The translations under genes were made by a program, and so were the position numbers. The notes below the pieces were generated by a model. That model had not been told where the DNA came from. It ran no database searches and was given only the letters and a program-made list of their open reading frames with translations. A DNA stretch of 20,022 nt from Priapulus caudatus (lineage: Eukaryota; Priapulida; Priapulimorpha; Priapulimorphida; Priapulidae). Each line of letters starts with the position of its first letter. The stretch's first letter is position 1. The stretch lies in contig NW_014578038.1 in NCBI RefSeq assembly GCF_000485595.1, forward strand, positions 56,207-76,228, written 5' to 3'. Below, piece after piece: positions 8,187-16,124 of the stretch.

Positions 8187-8324
8187 CTTGATCTCTCGTC
8201 TCTGCGTCGTTCCCTTTGGTTTCGCGTCCGTCTGCAAATTTAGCAGATGTTCGATCGCGCTCTGAAGTTCTGACTCGCTCGCTAACTTCACCTGCAGCGT
8301 CTGCTGCGCCTTCTCCAGCGCCTC
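8187..8324 (-). CDS. TAX1BP1-like coiled-coil exon (EALEKAQQTLQVKLASESE), copy 2
   Basis: 138-nt exon, phase 0 to 0, 46 residues ending in QRREIK. The acceptor is cccaccaccag and the donor AAG|GTGTGTG. It follows 10633-10923 in frame once the 2-kb LTR-containing insertion is spliced over as intron. Leu heptads (LQVKL, LQSAIEHLLNLQ) indicate coiled coil. It differs from copy 1 (5775-5913) by a 1-nt indel that sets the frame of its last eight codons; copy 2 keeps phase 0. Confidence 0.8.
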
Positions 8325-8567
8325 CTGGTGGTGGGTGACACAAACATTACACATGTTAGCAAACACGGGAAGTTTCACGTGAGACACAACGTTACATAGC
8401 ATAGCATATACTTCACCTAACCTCCACCCTCGCGCACCTTCACACACGCACGCTCGCACGTGCAATCTCACGCACGCACGCACACATGCATACACACTCT
8501 CGTGAATGAACGCACTTGCACGCACGCACGCACACACGCACGTGTAACATTATAACATAATATTTCT

Positions 8568-8580
8568 AAAAGGAAGGGGA
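8568..8580 (+). other. Polypurine tract before LTR copy 1
   Basis: AAAAGGAAGGGGA lies directly before the TG of the LTR. This is the normal position of the plus-strand primer before a 3' LTR, so LTR copy 1 behaves as a 3' LTR. Confidence 0.7.
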
Positions 8581-8738
8581 TGTAACATTATGCAGAACTA
8601 CTTTGTAGCCACATCACTACGCGTATACCCGCGTATGTAGACTGTTACTGTAAAGAGCGCTCTGGCCTCGGCCATGTTTTGCTAGGCACGAATAAATGTT
8701 GTTCTACCCAATTATGTCTTGACATCCGATACTTTACA
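8581..8738 (+). mobile_element. 158-bp LTR, copy 1
   Basis: Begins TGTAACATTATGCAG and ends CGATACTTTACA, with TG..CA termini and a short TGTAA/TTACA inverted end. It contains AATAAA (8691-8696). It matches 10399-10556 essentially base for base over its full length, and both copies follow a polypurine tract. Confidence 0.85.
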
Positions 8739-8915
8739 AGAGATGGAGAGAGAGAGAGAGAGAGAGAGGGAGAGGGGGGAGAAATATGGGGAAAAGAGAC
8801 AGTCAGAGAGAGAGAGAGAGAAATAGAGAGAAAGAGAGAGAAAGATAGAGATAGAGAGAGACAGAGACAAAGACAGAGACAGAGAGAGATAGAGATAGAG
8901 AGAGATTTAGAGCGT
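8739..8915. repeat. GA/CAGA-rich tract in the captured host segment
   Basis: Homologous to 11110-11260. The LTR end joins directly to this tract, so the 10557-11110 part of the host sequence is missing here. Confidence 0.8.
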
Positions 8916-9178
8916 TTAGTTGACTTCGGCAAATAGGTCAATTGACAAGTATTACTTACTTTAAGGTGACCAAATGTCAAATTCACTACACAGAAATAAA
9001 ATGCCAAGTGATAACCTGACTATACAGATGTCACAATGACTATCATTAACCTATTTAGAACGCAGACCGATAGCGTAAGGTTTCCCTTGAAATTCTAATT
9101 AAACTAGTAAGAAATTAGTAAATTCGAGTCAAGATTGTAGGAATAATGGATTCGGAGAGACGATCACTGCGTCAGTAC

Positions 9179-9277
9179 CTTGCATTTGCTTATGTACGCT
9201 TGCGTCGCCATCCCCAGCCTCCCCGCCATGTCCTCGTTCTCTCTCATGAGATCTGCCTTCGCCGTCGCAAGTTTCGC
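9179..9277 (-). CDS. Extra copy of the AKLATAK TAX1BP1-like exon inside the LTR insertion
   Basis: 99 nt, phase 0 to 0, open, with the same gaag acceptor and GTACTG donor as 11527-11625. The visible protein change is T to R (DLMRENED for DLMTENED). It is antisense to the LTRs. If spliced into the transcript it would add a second 33-residue segment in frame between 10633-10923 and 8187-8324. Confidence 0.7.
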
Positions 9278-9827
9278 CTTCAAACAAATACACAAAAACT
9301 GAAACTTACCGAGACGTGGGGCAGCGGAAAAGGAAGCTGAGCTTGGCAGTCCATCTGAATTCTAATTTTGCAACTGAAACCATTGGCTACTGCCACACTG
9401 AAGTGGCTCTCGCGTGCCAAAAAGCAGATGTCTCATAGGATCCCAGGAGTCTACTGCCAAGAGTGGGTGAGAAGGAAAACGAGGAGGAGAAAGAAGACGA
9501 GAGAAGGGGATCAGAATGACAAGCACGAAAAGGATAAGGCAGACGGTGAGGAAAATAAGAGGTGGAAGAGGATGAGAAGGAACAACAGGAAGTGCACAGA
9601 AAGGGAAAAAAGAAGAGTATGAGAAGAAACGTGAAGACGATGAGGAGGTGAAATTGGAGTAGGATGGGGAGGAAAAGGAGGAGGGGACAGGGAGGAGGTG
9701 GAGGAGGAGGTGGAGGAGGAGGTGGAGGATGATGAGTAGGGAAAGAAAAAGAAGGATAAGAAGAAAAGGATGAGGAAGATGAGGAGGATGAGGAGCAGGA
9801 GGAGGAGGAGAAAGGAAGTCAACCTAC
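9278..9827. repeat. Polypurine intron copy (GGA/GAA-rich)
   Basis: About 9464-9812 is almost pure purine on the plus strand (GGAGGAGG, GAAGAA) and matches 11804-12133. It contains near-mirror runs (ggaggaggtggaggagga). Lys/Glu-rich frames here are compositional artefacts. Confidence 0.8.
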
Positions 9828-9972
9828 GTTCTGAGCGAGCTTGTTTTCGGTTTTCGTCAGCTTGTCCCGGTAGTTGTTGCAGCACTCCTGCAGGCCGGCC
9901 AGCGTCTGACTGAACGCGAACGCCGTGCCCGCGGACTCGAGCTCCTTCTGCTGTCTGAGGCTCTCCAGCTCA
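9828..9972 (-). pseudogene. Truncated copy of the ASSELADEN exon
   Basis: Keeps the last 145 of 186 nt of the exon at 12147-12332 and its GTAGGT donor. It lacks the acceptor and the first 41 nt, because homology stops exactly where the retroelement pol sequence begins. It cannot be spliced in as the original exon. Confidence 0.8.
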
Positions 9973-10033
9973 ACCAAACTATCATACCCGTTCAGGCAGA
10001 ATGGTCAGAGCTCCGAGAAAGCTCGATTTATAA
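9971..10033 (+). pseudogene. C-terminal end of a Gypsy-type pol ORF
   Basis: The plus frame reads QPNYHTRSGRMVRAPRKLDL then TAA at 10031-10033. A basic TRSGR---P-RLDL-like end is common at the C-terminus of Gypsy-class Pol, after the integrase. Everything upstream (protease, RT, RNase H, integrase) is absent, replaced by host DNA. Confidence 0.65.
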
Positions 10034-10398
10034 TTTGTGTTAACGATATGATACAGTCAGGCAATTGCGTAGTGGAGAACGCAATGAATACGTGTTGTAT
10101 AACTTTGATATTTGAGTTAGTTAATTCGGTTGGATATTCGGTTTAACTACTGCAACGTTCAGTTTTTGTGACAGTCATGTTGGACTGTAGAAGTAACATT
10201 ACAGACTGATTACTGATTTACTGTAGAATTTACTGTAGAAGTAACATTACAGATTGATTATTGATTTACTGACCATTACAGCATTATTTAACATTAACGT
10301 CATGTTGGTTACTACTCGGATAGAATAATTCGAAGGTCTTTAAAAGTTCAGTTTTTACTCATGATTGAAGTACAATCTTTCTTCTAAAAAAAAGGGGA
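10034..10398 (+). other. Retroelement 3' untranslated region and polypurine tract
   Basis: AT-rich, non-coding, between the pol stop and LTR copy 2. It contains a direct repeat (actgtagaagtaacattacaga-tgatta, near 10184 and 10234) and ends with the polypurine tract AAAAAAAAGGGGA (10386-10398). Confidence 0.6.
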
Positions 10399-10556
10399 TG
10401 TAACATTATGCAGAACTACTTTGTAGCCACATCACTACGCGTATACCCGCGTATGTAGACTGTTACTGTAAAGAGCGCTCTGGCCTCGGCCATGTTTTGC
10501 TAGGCACGAATAAATGTTGTTCTACCCAATTATGTCTTGACATCCGATACTTTACA
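10399..10556 (+). mobile_element. 158-bp LTR, copy 2
   Basis: Same sequence and length as 8581-8738, with AATAAA at 10509-10514. It is the 3' LTR of the insertion: pol end, polypurine tract, LTR, then the ACGC repeat resumes with GCACG. Confidence 0.85.
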
Positions 10557-10632
10557 GCACGCACACTCGCGCACCCGCACGCACGCACAGACGCACACAC
10601 GCACGCACGCACGCACGCACGCACGCACCCAC

Positions 10633-10923
10633 CTTGATGAGACTCATCTCCTTGCTCTGCATCTGCACGGTTCCTCTCAGCTTATCGTTCTCCTGCGTCA
10701 GCACTCGCACGTTCCTCCTTCCGCCCTCCTCCTCCGTCGCCGCCGCCGCCGCGGTGCTGCCACCTCCGCTCACCTCCGCCCACAAAGACAGCGCGAAGGC
10801 GTCGTCATCCGTCGTCGCCTCGAGAACGGGATCGTTGTAGTAGGTGGCGCCAGCGGTCGTGAGGGAGGAGGCGGAGCCGCAGCGCTGAAGCCGGCCGAGC
10901 TTTATCTTCAACTTCTCACATTC
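10633..10923 (-). CDS. TAX1BP1-like exon (ECEKLKIKLGRLQRCGSASS), copy 2
   Basis: 291-nt exon, phase 0 to 0, 97 residues. It encodes a helix (ECEKLKIKLGRL), then a low-complexity Ser/Gly/Ala/Asp linker (DPVLEATTDDDAFALS, an Ala run, a Glu/Gly run), then a second helix (LTQENDKLRGTVQMQSKEM). The acceptor is cggcag and the donor AAG|GTGGGTG. It completes KCK-ECEKLK with the exon upstream. A duplicate at 6223-6513 differs at few residues, mainly in the Ala/Glu/Gly linker. The linker resembles the disordered break between TAX1BP1 coils. Confidence 0.83.
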
Positions 10924-11099
10924 CTGCCGAGAGAGGAAGGGATAACGCATAGAGCAGAGGGGGAGGGAGAGTAGGAGGGAGAGAGAGGGAGAGAGCAAGA
11001 GCGAGAGGAAGAGAGCAGGAGGAGATACGTAGAGAGCACATAGAGCAGGAGGATGGGGAGATGGAGATGGAGAGGGAGAGAGACAGGGCACAAATATGA

Positions 11100-11137
<38 letters not shown>

Positions 11138-11265
11138 GGGGAAAAGAGACAGACACAGAGAGAGAGAGAAAGAGAGAGAAAAAGAGAGAAAGAGAGAGAG
11201 AGATAGAGAGAGACAGAGACAAAGACAGAGACAGAGAGAGATAGAGATAGAGAGAGATAGAGTTT
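10924..11265. repeat. GA/CAGA-rich intron tract, block 2
   Basis: Polypurine on the plus strand, pyrimidine tract for the acceptor at 10924 on the gene strand; counterpart of 6514-6824. Confidence 0.85.
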
Positions 11266-11526
11266 AGTTGACTTCGGCAAATAGGTCAATTGACAAGTAT
11301 TACTTACTTTAAGGTGACCAAATGTCAAATTCACTACACAGAAATCAGATGCCAAGTGATAACCTGACTATACAGATGTCACAATGACTATCATTAACCT
11401 ATTTAGAACGCATACCGATAGCGTAAGGTTTCCCTTGAAATTCTAATTAAACTAGTAAGAAATTAGTAAATTCGAGTCAAGATTGTAGGAATAATGGATT
11501 CGGACAGACGATCACTGCGGCAGTAC
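11266..11526 (-). other. Intron, no other feature
   Basis: Unique AT-rich sequence, duplicated at 8916-9178 in the LTR insertion. Confidence 0.65.
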
Positions 11527-11625
11527 CTTGCATTTGCTTATGTACGCTTGCGTCGCCATCCCCAGCCTCCCCGCCATGTCCTCGTTCTCTGTCATGAGAT
11601 CTGCCTTCGCCGTCGCAAGTTTCGC
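11527..11625 (-). CDS. TAX1BP1-like coiled-coil exon (AKLATAKADLMTENEDMAG)
   Basis: 99-nt exon, phase 0 to 0, 33 residues. The acceptor is tttgtttgaag and the donor AAG|GTACTG. Its end (GRLGMATQAYISKCK) together with the start of the next exon (ECEKLKIKLGRLQ) resembles the vertebrate TAX1BP1 stretch RLQMAADHYKEKFKECQRLQ. This is the best support for TAX1BP1 among the SKICH family. A complete copy lies at 9179-9277. Confidence 0.84.
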
Positions 11626-12146
11626 CTTCAAACAAATACACAAAAACTGAAACTTACCAGCGGAAGCTGAGCTTGGCAGCCCATCTGAATTCTAATTTTG
11701 CAACTGAAACCATTCGCTACTGCCACACTGAAGTGGCTCCCGCGTGCCAAAAAGCAGATGTCTCATAGGATCCTAGGAGTCTTCTGCCAGGAGTGGGTGA
11801 GAAGGAAAACGACAAGGAGAAAGAAGACGAGAGAAGGGGATCAGAATGACAAGCAGGAAGAGGATGAGGCAGACGGTGAGGAAAACAAGAGGTGAAAGAG
11901 GATGAGAAGGAACAACAGGATGTGCACAGAAAGGGAAAAAAGAAGAGTATGAGAAGAAATGTGAAGACGATGAGGAGGTGAAATTGGAGTAGGAGGGGGA
12001 TGAAAAGGAGGAGGGGAACAGGGAGGAGGTGGAGGAGAAGGTAGAGGATGATGAGTAAGGAAAGAAAAAGAAGGATAAGAAGTAAAGGATGAGGAAGATG
12101 AGGAGGATGAGGAGCAGGAGGAGGAGGAGAAAGGAAGCCAACCTAC
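11626..12146. repeat. Polypurine intron
   Basis: Source-like copy of 9278-9827. Bases 11804-12133 are purine-rich (GGA/GAA). No exon. Confidence 0.75.
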
Positions 12147-12332
12147 GTTCTGAGCGAGCTTGTTTTCGGCCTTCGTCAGCTTATCCCGGTAGTTTTTGCA
12201 GCACTCCTGCAGGCCGGCCAGCGTCTGACTGAACGCGAACGCCGTGCCCGCGGACTCGAGCTCCTTCTGCTGTCTGAGGCTCTCCAGCTCACCGCGCAGC
12301 CGCGAGTTCTCGTCAGCAAGCTCACTGCTTGC
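12147..12332 (-). CDS. TAX1BP1-like coiled-coil exon (ASSELADENSRLRGELES)
   Basis: 186-nt exon, phase 0 to 0, 62 residues. The acceptor is ccccgcag and the donor AAC|GTAGGT. It encodes ASSELADENSRLRGELESLR, then a less helical stretch (ESAGTAFAFSQTLAGLQECC), then NYRDKLTKAENKLAQN. It splices in frame to the AKLATAK exon. The fold is coiled coil with a central break. A copy truncated at its 5' end lies at 9828-9972. Confidence 0.83.
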
Positions 12333-12430
12333 CTGCGGGGTGACAACGAAGACGACGAGACGTCGTGAGGCGAAATCACCGTGGCGACCGGGGTTGCGAT
12401 TTTGTTACGCGAGTCATACACGTTTAAATA

Positions 12431-12774
12431 TAAACGTGCGTGCGTGCTTGTGTCTGTGTGCCTGTGTTCGTGTGTGTGCGTGTGTGCATTAACACGAGCA
12501 GGATAATAGGTAGCAGGTGACCCACCTTCCCCACCTTCTTGTGCGTGCGTGCGTGTGAGCGTGCGCGTGCGTGTAAGCGTGCGCGTGCGTGCGTGTGTGC
12601 GTGCATGCGTGCGTGCGTTCACTGACACGAGCAGGGTGACAGGACTGGGTGACCCACCTTCCCCACCTCTTTGTGTGTGCGTGCGTGTGAGCGTGCGCGT
12701 GCATGTGTGCATGCGTGTGTGCGCGCGCGTGCATGCATTGACACAAGCAGGATGACAGGTAACAGGTGACTGAC
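12431..12774. repeat. Tandem repeat of exon end, donor and (GTGC)n microsatellite
   Basis: Three copies start at about 12493, 12626 and 12742: cac(g/a)agcagg-t-a-agg then caggtgac-caccttc, each followed by GTGC repeat. The last includes the real exon end and donor at 12775. On the gene strand the other two read GGGGAAG|GTGGGTCACC, plausible decoy donors. Confidence 0.75.
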
Positions 12775-12891
12775 CTTCGCCACCGCCTTGTTCGCCATCT
12801 CCTCCTGTTCCAGCAGCTTCTCGAGCTGCAAAGCTCTCTCTTTCGCTGCCTCTGCCTCCCTGCTCTGTTTATCCATTTCCGTGGCCGCCAC
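12775..12891 (-). CDS. TAX1BP1-like coiled-coil exon (VAATEMDKQSREAEAAKER)
   Basis: 117-nt exon, phase 0 to 0, 39 residues ending EEMANKAVAK. The acceptor is ctcccag and the donor AAG|GTCAGTC. It joins in frame to 12147-12332. Its 3' end together with its donor is repeated twice more in the intron (near 12490 and 12626), giving decoy 5' splice sites. Confidence 0.82.
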
Positions 12892-13083
12892 CTGGGAGAC
12901 ACAAACAGGAGAGTCCACATTAGCACACTGCTAACCAGCTCGTGACACAAATAGCGCGTCGCGAAATCTTTCCGCCGAGCTTTCAATGTACTCATTTTCC
13001 TTAGAGTAACTTCCTTTCAATCGACATTAGTCACTTCAACGCGCCCGCCGCCCCTTCCACGACCCTCCCACTCGACCCCTCCA

Positions 13084-13160
13084 ACTCGACTCCTCCCACA
13101 CGACCCCTCCCACACGACCCCTCCCACACGACCACTCCCACACGACCCCTCCCGCGCGGC
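13084..13160. repeat. 14-bp minisatellite (cccacacgacccct)n
   Basis: About five units in the intron just downstream (gene strand) of the exon at 13176-13324. Confidence 0.85.
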
Positions 13161-13175
13161 CCGCAGCCCACGAAC

Positions 13176-13324
13176 CTTCAGCGATGCTGACATGCTGGCC
13201 TTGAGTTCTTCGTAGGCCCTGACGTCGTCGGTCAGCTGCCGTTTGCAGGCCTTGAGGGCCTCGTTCTTGTCTTCGCTGTTCTTCAGCTTCTCCTCGAGTT
13301 CCTGGACGCGGGCCAGCAGCTTCT
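13176..13324 (-). CDS. TAX1BP1-like coiled-coil exon (KLLARVQELEEKLKNSEDK)
   Basis: 149-nt exon, phase 1 to 0. The acceptor is gtgctcctgcag and the donor AAG|GTTCGTG. It encodes 49 residues, KLLARVQELEEKLKNS through RQLTDDVRAYEELKASMS. Strong Leu heptads and charge pairs mark it as coiled coil. The following intron begins with a GC-rich 14-bp minisatellite. Confidence 0.82.
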
Positions 13325-13402
13325 CTGCAGGAGCACAACGTGAAACGTGAAGCCATACATGAGGTGACACACCCACCGACGATTTCCTCCATCGCTCCCT
13401 CT

Positions 13403-13770
13403 GCTAACCCTAACACTAATCTTAAGCCTAACACTAAACCTAACACTAATTCTAATCTTAACACTAAGACCAATTATAACCCTACCACTACTCCTAATAT
13501 TAACACTAACACCAACCCTAATCTTAACACTAACCCTAACATTAACACTAACACTAATCCTAACACTAAACCTAACCCTAAGCCTACCACTAACCCTAAA
13601 ACTAACCCTAACACTAAACCTAAAACTAACCCTAACACTAATCATAACACTAACACTAACCCTAGCCTTAACCATAACCCTAATCCCAACTACATTCCCA
13701 AACCTAATCTCTATCCACAACCGTATCCCTAATTCTAACCATAACCATACCATATAACTATAACCATAAC
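13403..13770. repeat. Degenerate telomere-like repeat (CCTAACACTAAC)n
   Basis: About 370 bp of hexamers CCTAAC, CCTAAA and ACTAAC with short runs of CCCTAA, that is TTAGGG/TTAGTG on the gene strand. It fills the intron between 13787-13880 and 13176-13324. Shorter traces occur at 14445-14535 and 18246-18340. Confidence 0.9.
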
Positions 13771-13786
13771 TATAACGGCCTCTTAC

Positions 13787-13880
13787 CCGTGTCCTTCTTC
13801 GCCTGCGCGATGGCTCCTTTCTTCGTCTCCCCGACCTCCTTCAGCTGCTTAACCGTCGCCCGCAGCTCAGCCTCCGTCGC
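13787..13880 (-). CDS. TAX1BP1-like coiled-coil exon, 94-nt type (ATEAELRATVKQLKE)
   Basis: 94-nt exon, phase 0 to 1, encoding ATEAELRATVKQLKEVG then TKKGAIAQAKKDT. The acceptor is tgcag|GCG and the donor ACGG|GTAAGAG. It is the most diverged of the three 94-nt exons, so probably the oldest duplicate. Its split codon G|AG joins 13176-13324 to give E-KLLARVQELEEK, restoring frame. Confidence 0.82.
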
Positions 13881-14309
13881 CTGCAAACACGCCGGCTCGT
13901 TATGCAACGTCGCGGCGACGGCCACTAGGTGCCGCCACCGTCAACGGAACGAACACGCAGCAGACGTTACGCGACGAAATTGATACAGTCTAATGTTGGC
14001 GGGGTGGCAGTCGGCGGTCAGTTACAATTGTACGCTAGCTGGAAGCCGAATTAATTTCTAATAATGGGTTGTTGTTAGTGTGTAGACAGTAGACACCGCT
14101 AGAGAACAGACACCTGTCTATAAAAGACACTTTGTGTGCTTTCCTTGAGAGGCAATGACACATCGCCAGAACGGGTACCTGTATAAGAAGACTACTTTCG
14201 ATTTTTGTTCGCTTGACGCTTGCTTATACAGGCGAATTGTCTACAACTGCTTCTCAAGGTGGCACTTGATGGATCGATGAGGCAGCATTACGCCTAGAGG
14301 ATGTCTCAC

Positions 14310-14383
14310 CTTTGAGGCCTCTTGTTGACATGACATCTCTTGCCTCAGTGCTGCCACCTGCTGGACAGCAGTTTGCAGTTTTT
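14310..14383 (-). CDS. TAX1BP1-like short coiled-coil exon (KLQTAVQQVAALRQEMS)
   Basis: 74-nt exon, phase 1 to 0. The acceptor is tgtttttgcag and the donor AAAG|GTGAGAC. It encodes 24 residues beginning KLQTAVQQVAALRQEMS and ending CQQEASK. It matches the C-terminal two-thirds of the exon at 15883-15996 but uses a splice acceptor further in. It accepts the phase-1 end of the 94-nt exon upstream and hands phase 0 to the next 94-nt exon at 13787-13880. It is too short to identify without its neighbours. Confidence 0.75.
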
Positions 14384-14683
14384 CTGCAAAAACATTGTCA
14401 TACGCACACTAAAAACTGTCAATCCCTCATTCACTTATTCCCTAGTCCTAACCCTTAGCTAATTCCTACAGCTACATTAAGTCATACGCACACTAAAGAC
14501 TCCCTCACTCGCTCCCTAACCCTAACCCTTATCTAACCTCATATGCAATCGCACACAGTCAACGAAACGTCAACCGCTCGCAAAAACTAACACCCTCCCC
14601 CTTCCAGAAACGAAACGTAACCCACTTGCGGCAAACAGAATGCCCCCCGCGGCCTTCCCAGCAGAACTTTGGCCGGCTCTTAC

Positions 14684-14777
14684 TTGTGTCCTTCTTGGCC
14701 TGCGTGATGGCCACCTCGTTTGTTTTGCCTATCTTCTCTAGTTGCTTCAGCTTTCCCCGCAGCTCAGTCTCCGTCGC
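14684..14777 (-). CDS. TAX1BP1-like coiled-coil exon, 94-nt type (ATETELRGKLKQLEK)
   Basis: 94-nt exon, phase 0 to 1, encoding ATETELRGKLKQLEKIG then TNEVAITQAKKDT. The acceptor is ttcgcag and the donor ACAA|GTAAGAG. It is one of three homologous 94-nt exons (also 13787-13880 and 18494-18587). Each ends in phase 1 and each is followed downstream by an exon that starts in phase 1 and ends in phase 0, so frame is restored pairwise. The heptad pattern supports a continuous coil. Confidence 0.82.
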
Positions 14778-15882
14778 CTGCGAATGAGTCGGGTAATTAC
14801 TAGTTATACAACTGAGCTGATTGTAACTACAAAGCCCGACCCACACATATATCATGGTGCGAAATTGACGGGAGTCCGGAGTCAAATACTCACTGATTTA
14901 CTGTCAGGCTACCTGATTTGACATATGCAGGAGTCCGTGTGACTCATTGAAAATTCTGCCATACTAACTAGTTCGGTCTGGAGCACGGATTTGTGGAATT
15001 ACTGTATTTTTTTAGCTAATGTCCAAAGAAAATTTGGCAGACGTGCAACTGCACATGAATCTTACAAAATAAGCATATGCGTTGTTGTTAATATCTTCAA
15101 TTTTGAATCTCAGACTGCGGACTCCCTTATTTTGCTCTGGACTCCCTCTTTTTGAGGGTAGGGAGTCAGTTGGACTCCCTTATTCAAAAGTTAATTTCTA
15201 CCCCTGCGTATGCTATAAGGTACCCCAGCAGAGCGAGTTTGATGCGGTCGATCTAATCGCCTCGTGTGACTGAAGGGAAGCTGCGGCCAATCACTGCGGC
15301 GAGAGGACATTCTAAAGAACAATGCTTGGCGGCAAAGTGCGGCATAGTCGACGCGTCCGTTCTATAGAGATGGTTTAACTGTGCAGCTGCCATTCAGGGG
15401 AAATGCCAACGGTGTGCTTGATAGACAGGCATATGCTCTACAGTTACATCCACTAACACGGGTTTGACTATAACTGCTATTTAACACGTTTCAGGCGAAA
15501 TTCGAGTCAGCTCGTTCGAACAATCAAAATGCACGCACGCGAAACTATTATATAAACTATTACTCTACAATGACCGGTTTTTCAGGTTAACGTGTTATAA
15601 TGTTCTTGACATATTTGATGAAATATTCAAACAGATATTGACAGCACATCTATAGTAAAGTTCAAAGGTGTAAAAATATTATGCTGTTCCTGTGTGTAAA
15701 TAGGTGAAATTTCGATGTAAATCATAGAAGAATATGCAAAAATTCCAGCACAGGATCCATTGTTAACAAGACAGCCTTGTTGAGCGAGTGCTGGGCTCTC
15801 TAACATTTCCCACAAGCTCTGCGAGGCGGGAGTAACTCGTGTTTCGCAGACACCTCACGAGCACGCCTCACTTATGTCTCAC
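14778..15882 (-). other. 1.1-kb intron, duplicated at 18588-19729
   Basis: No coding exon seen. It contains a ggactccctt-rich patch with a GACTCCCT/AGGGAGTC hairpin (15140-15147 and 15160-15167). Confidence 0.6.
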
Positions 15883-15996
15883 CTGCGAGGCCTCCTGCTG
15901 AGACGACATCTCATGTCTCAGTGCTGCCACCTGCTGGACGGCAGTTTGCAGCTTCTCCTGCAGGTCGTTCACCTCCTCCTCTAGAACCTCCTTCGC
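15883..15996 (-). CDS. TAX1BP1-like coiled-coil exon (AKEVLEEEVNDLQEKLQ)
   Basis: 114-nt exon, phase 0 to 0, 38 codons from AKEVLEEEV to SSQQEASQ. The acceptor is gagcag|GCG and the donor CAG|GTGAGAC. Leu, Val and Ala recur at heptad spacing with Glu/Gln/Lys between them, typical of a dimeric coiled coil. It follows the SKICH exon in frame. A near-identical copy lies at 19730-19843, and shorter relatives at 14310-14383 and 18117-18190 share the KLQTAVQQVA-LR-EMS-QQEAS core, so this exon type has been copied repeatedly within the locus. Confidence 0.82.
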
Positions 15997-16124
15997 CTGC
16001 TCACGAATAAACGGGGGAGGTGTGAGACGATGTGTCGAATCCGGCTTGTTGATTTTTTTATAATGAGCAAACAGATCCGTATAGACTGTGCAGTGTTGGA
16101 AAAGGCAAGAGTTAATAACCTCTT

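Larger units (their letters stand above)
8543..10556 (+). mobile_element. Gypsy-type LTR insertion carrying host exons
   Basis: Relative to block 1, this segment interrupts the ACGC repeat and is flanked by GCACG on both sides (8538-8542 and 10557-10561); the repeat context makes that target duplication weak evidence. It starts TGTAACATTAT and ends TTTACA. Order: short LTR-start-like fragment and polypurine tract, LTR (8581-8738), 1.23 kb of host DNA (8739-9972) matching about 11110-12291, the end of a pol ORF (9971-10033), 3' untranslated region, polypurine tract (10386-10398), LTR (10399-10556). No primer-binding site follows the first LTR, so it is not a standard full element. Confidence 0.72.
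7310..11240. repeat. Duplicated block, copy 2, split by an LTR insertion
   Basis: Homologous to 4219-6824. The segments 7310-8542 and 10557 to about 11240 are contiguous in copy 1 but are separated here by the insertion 8543-10556. The homologous right end lies in GA/CAGA repeats. Confidence 0.82.

Noticed and set aside
9368-9622. Lys/Glu/Arg-rich plus-strand ORF (and its twin at 11698-11895)
   Set aside because: Lies in a polypurine intron that is antisense to well-supported exons.
8581-10556. A normal full-length LTR retrotransposon
   Set aside because: No primer-binding site after the first LTR, no gag or RT, and the interior is host DNA.
13340-13732. Asn/Thr/Pro repeat ORF
   Set aside because: Translation of the degenerate telomere-like repeat.
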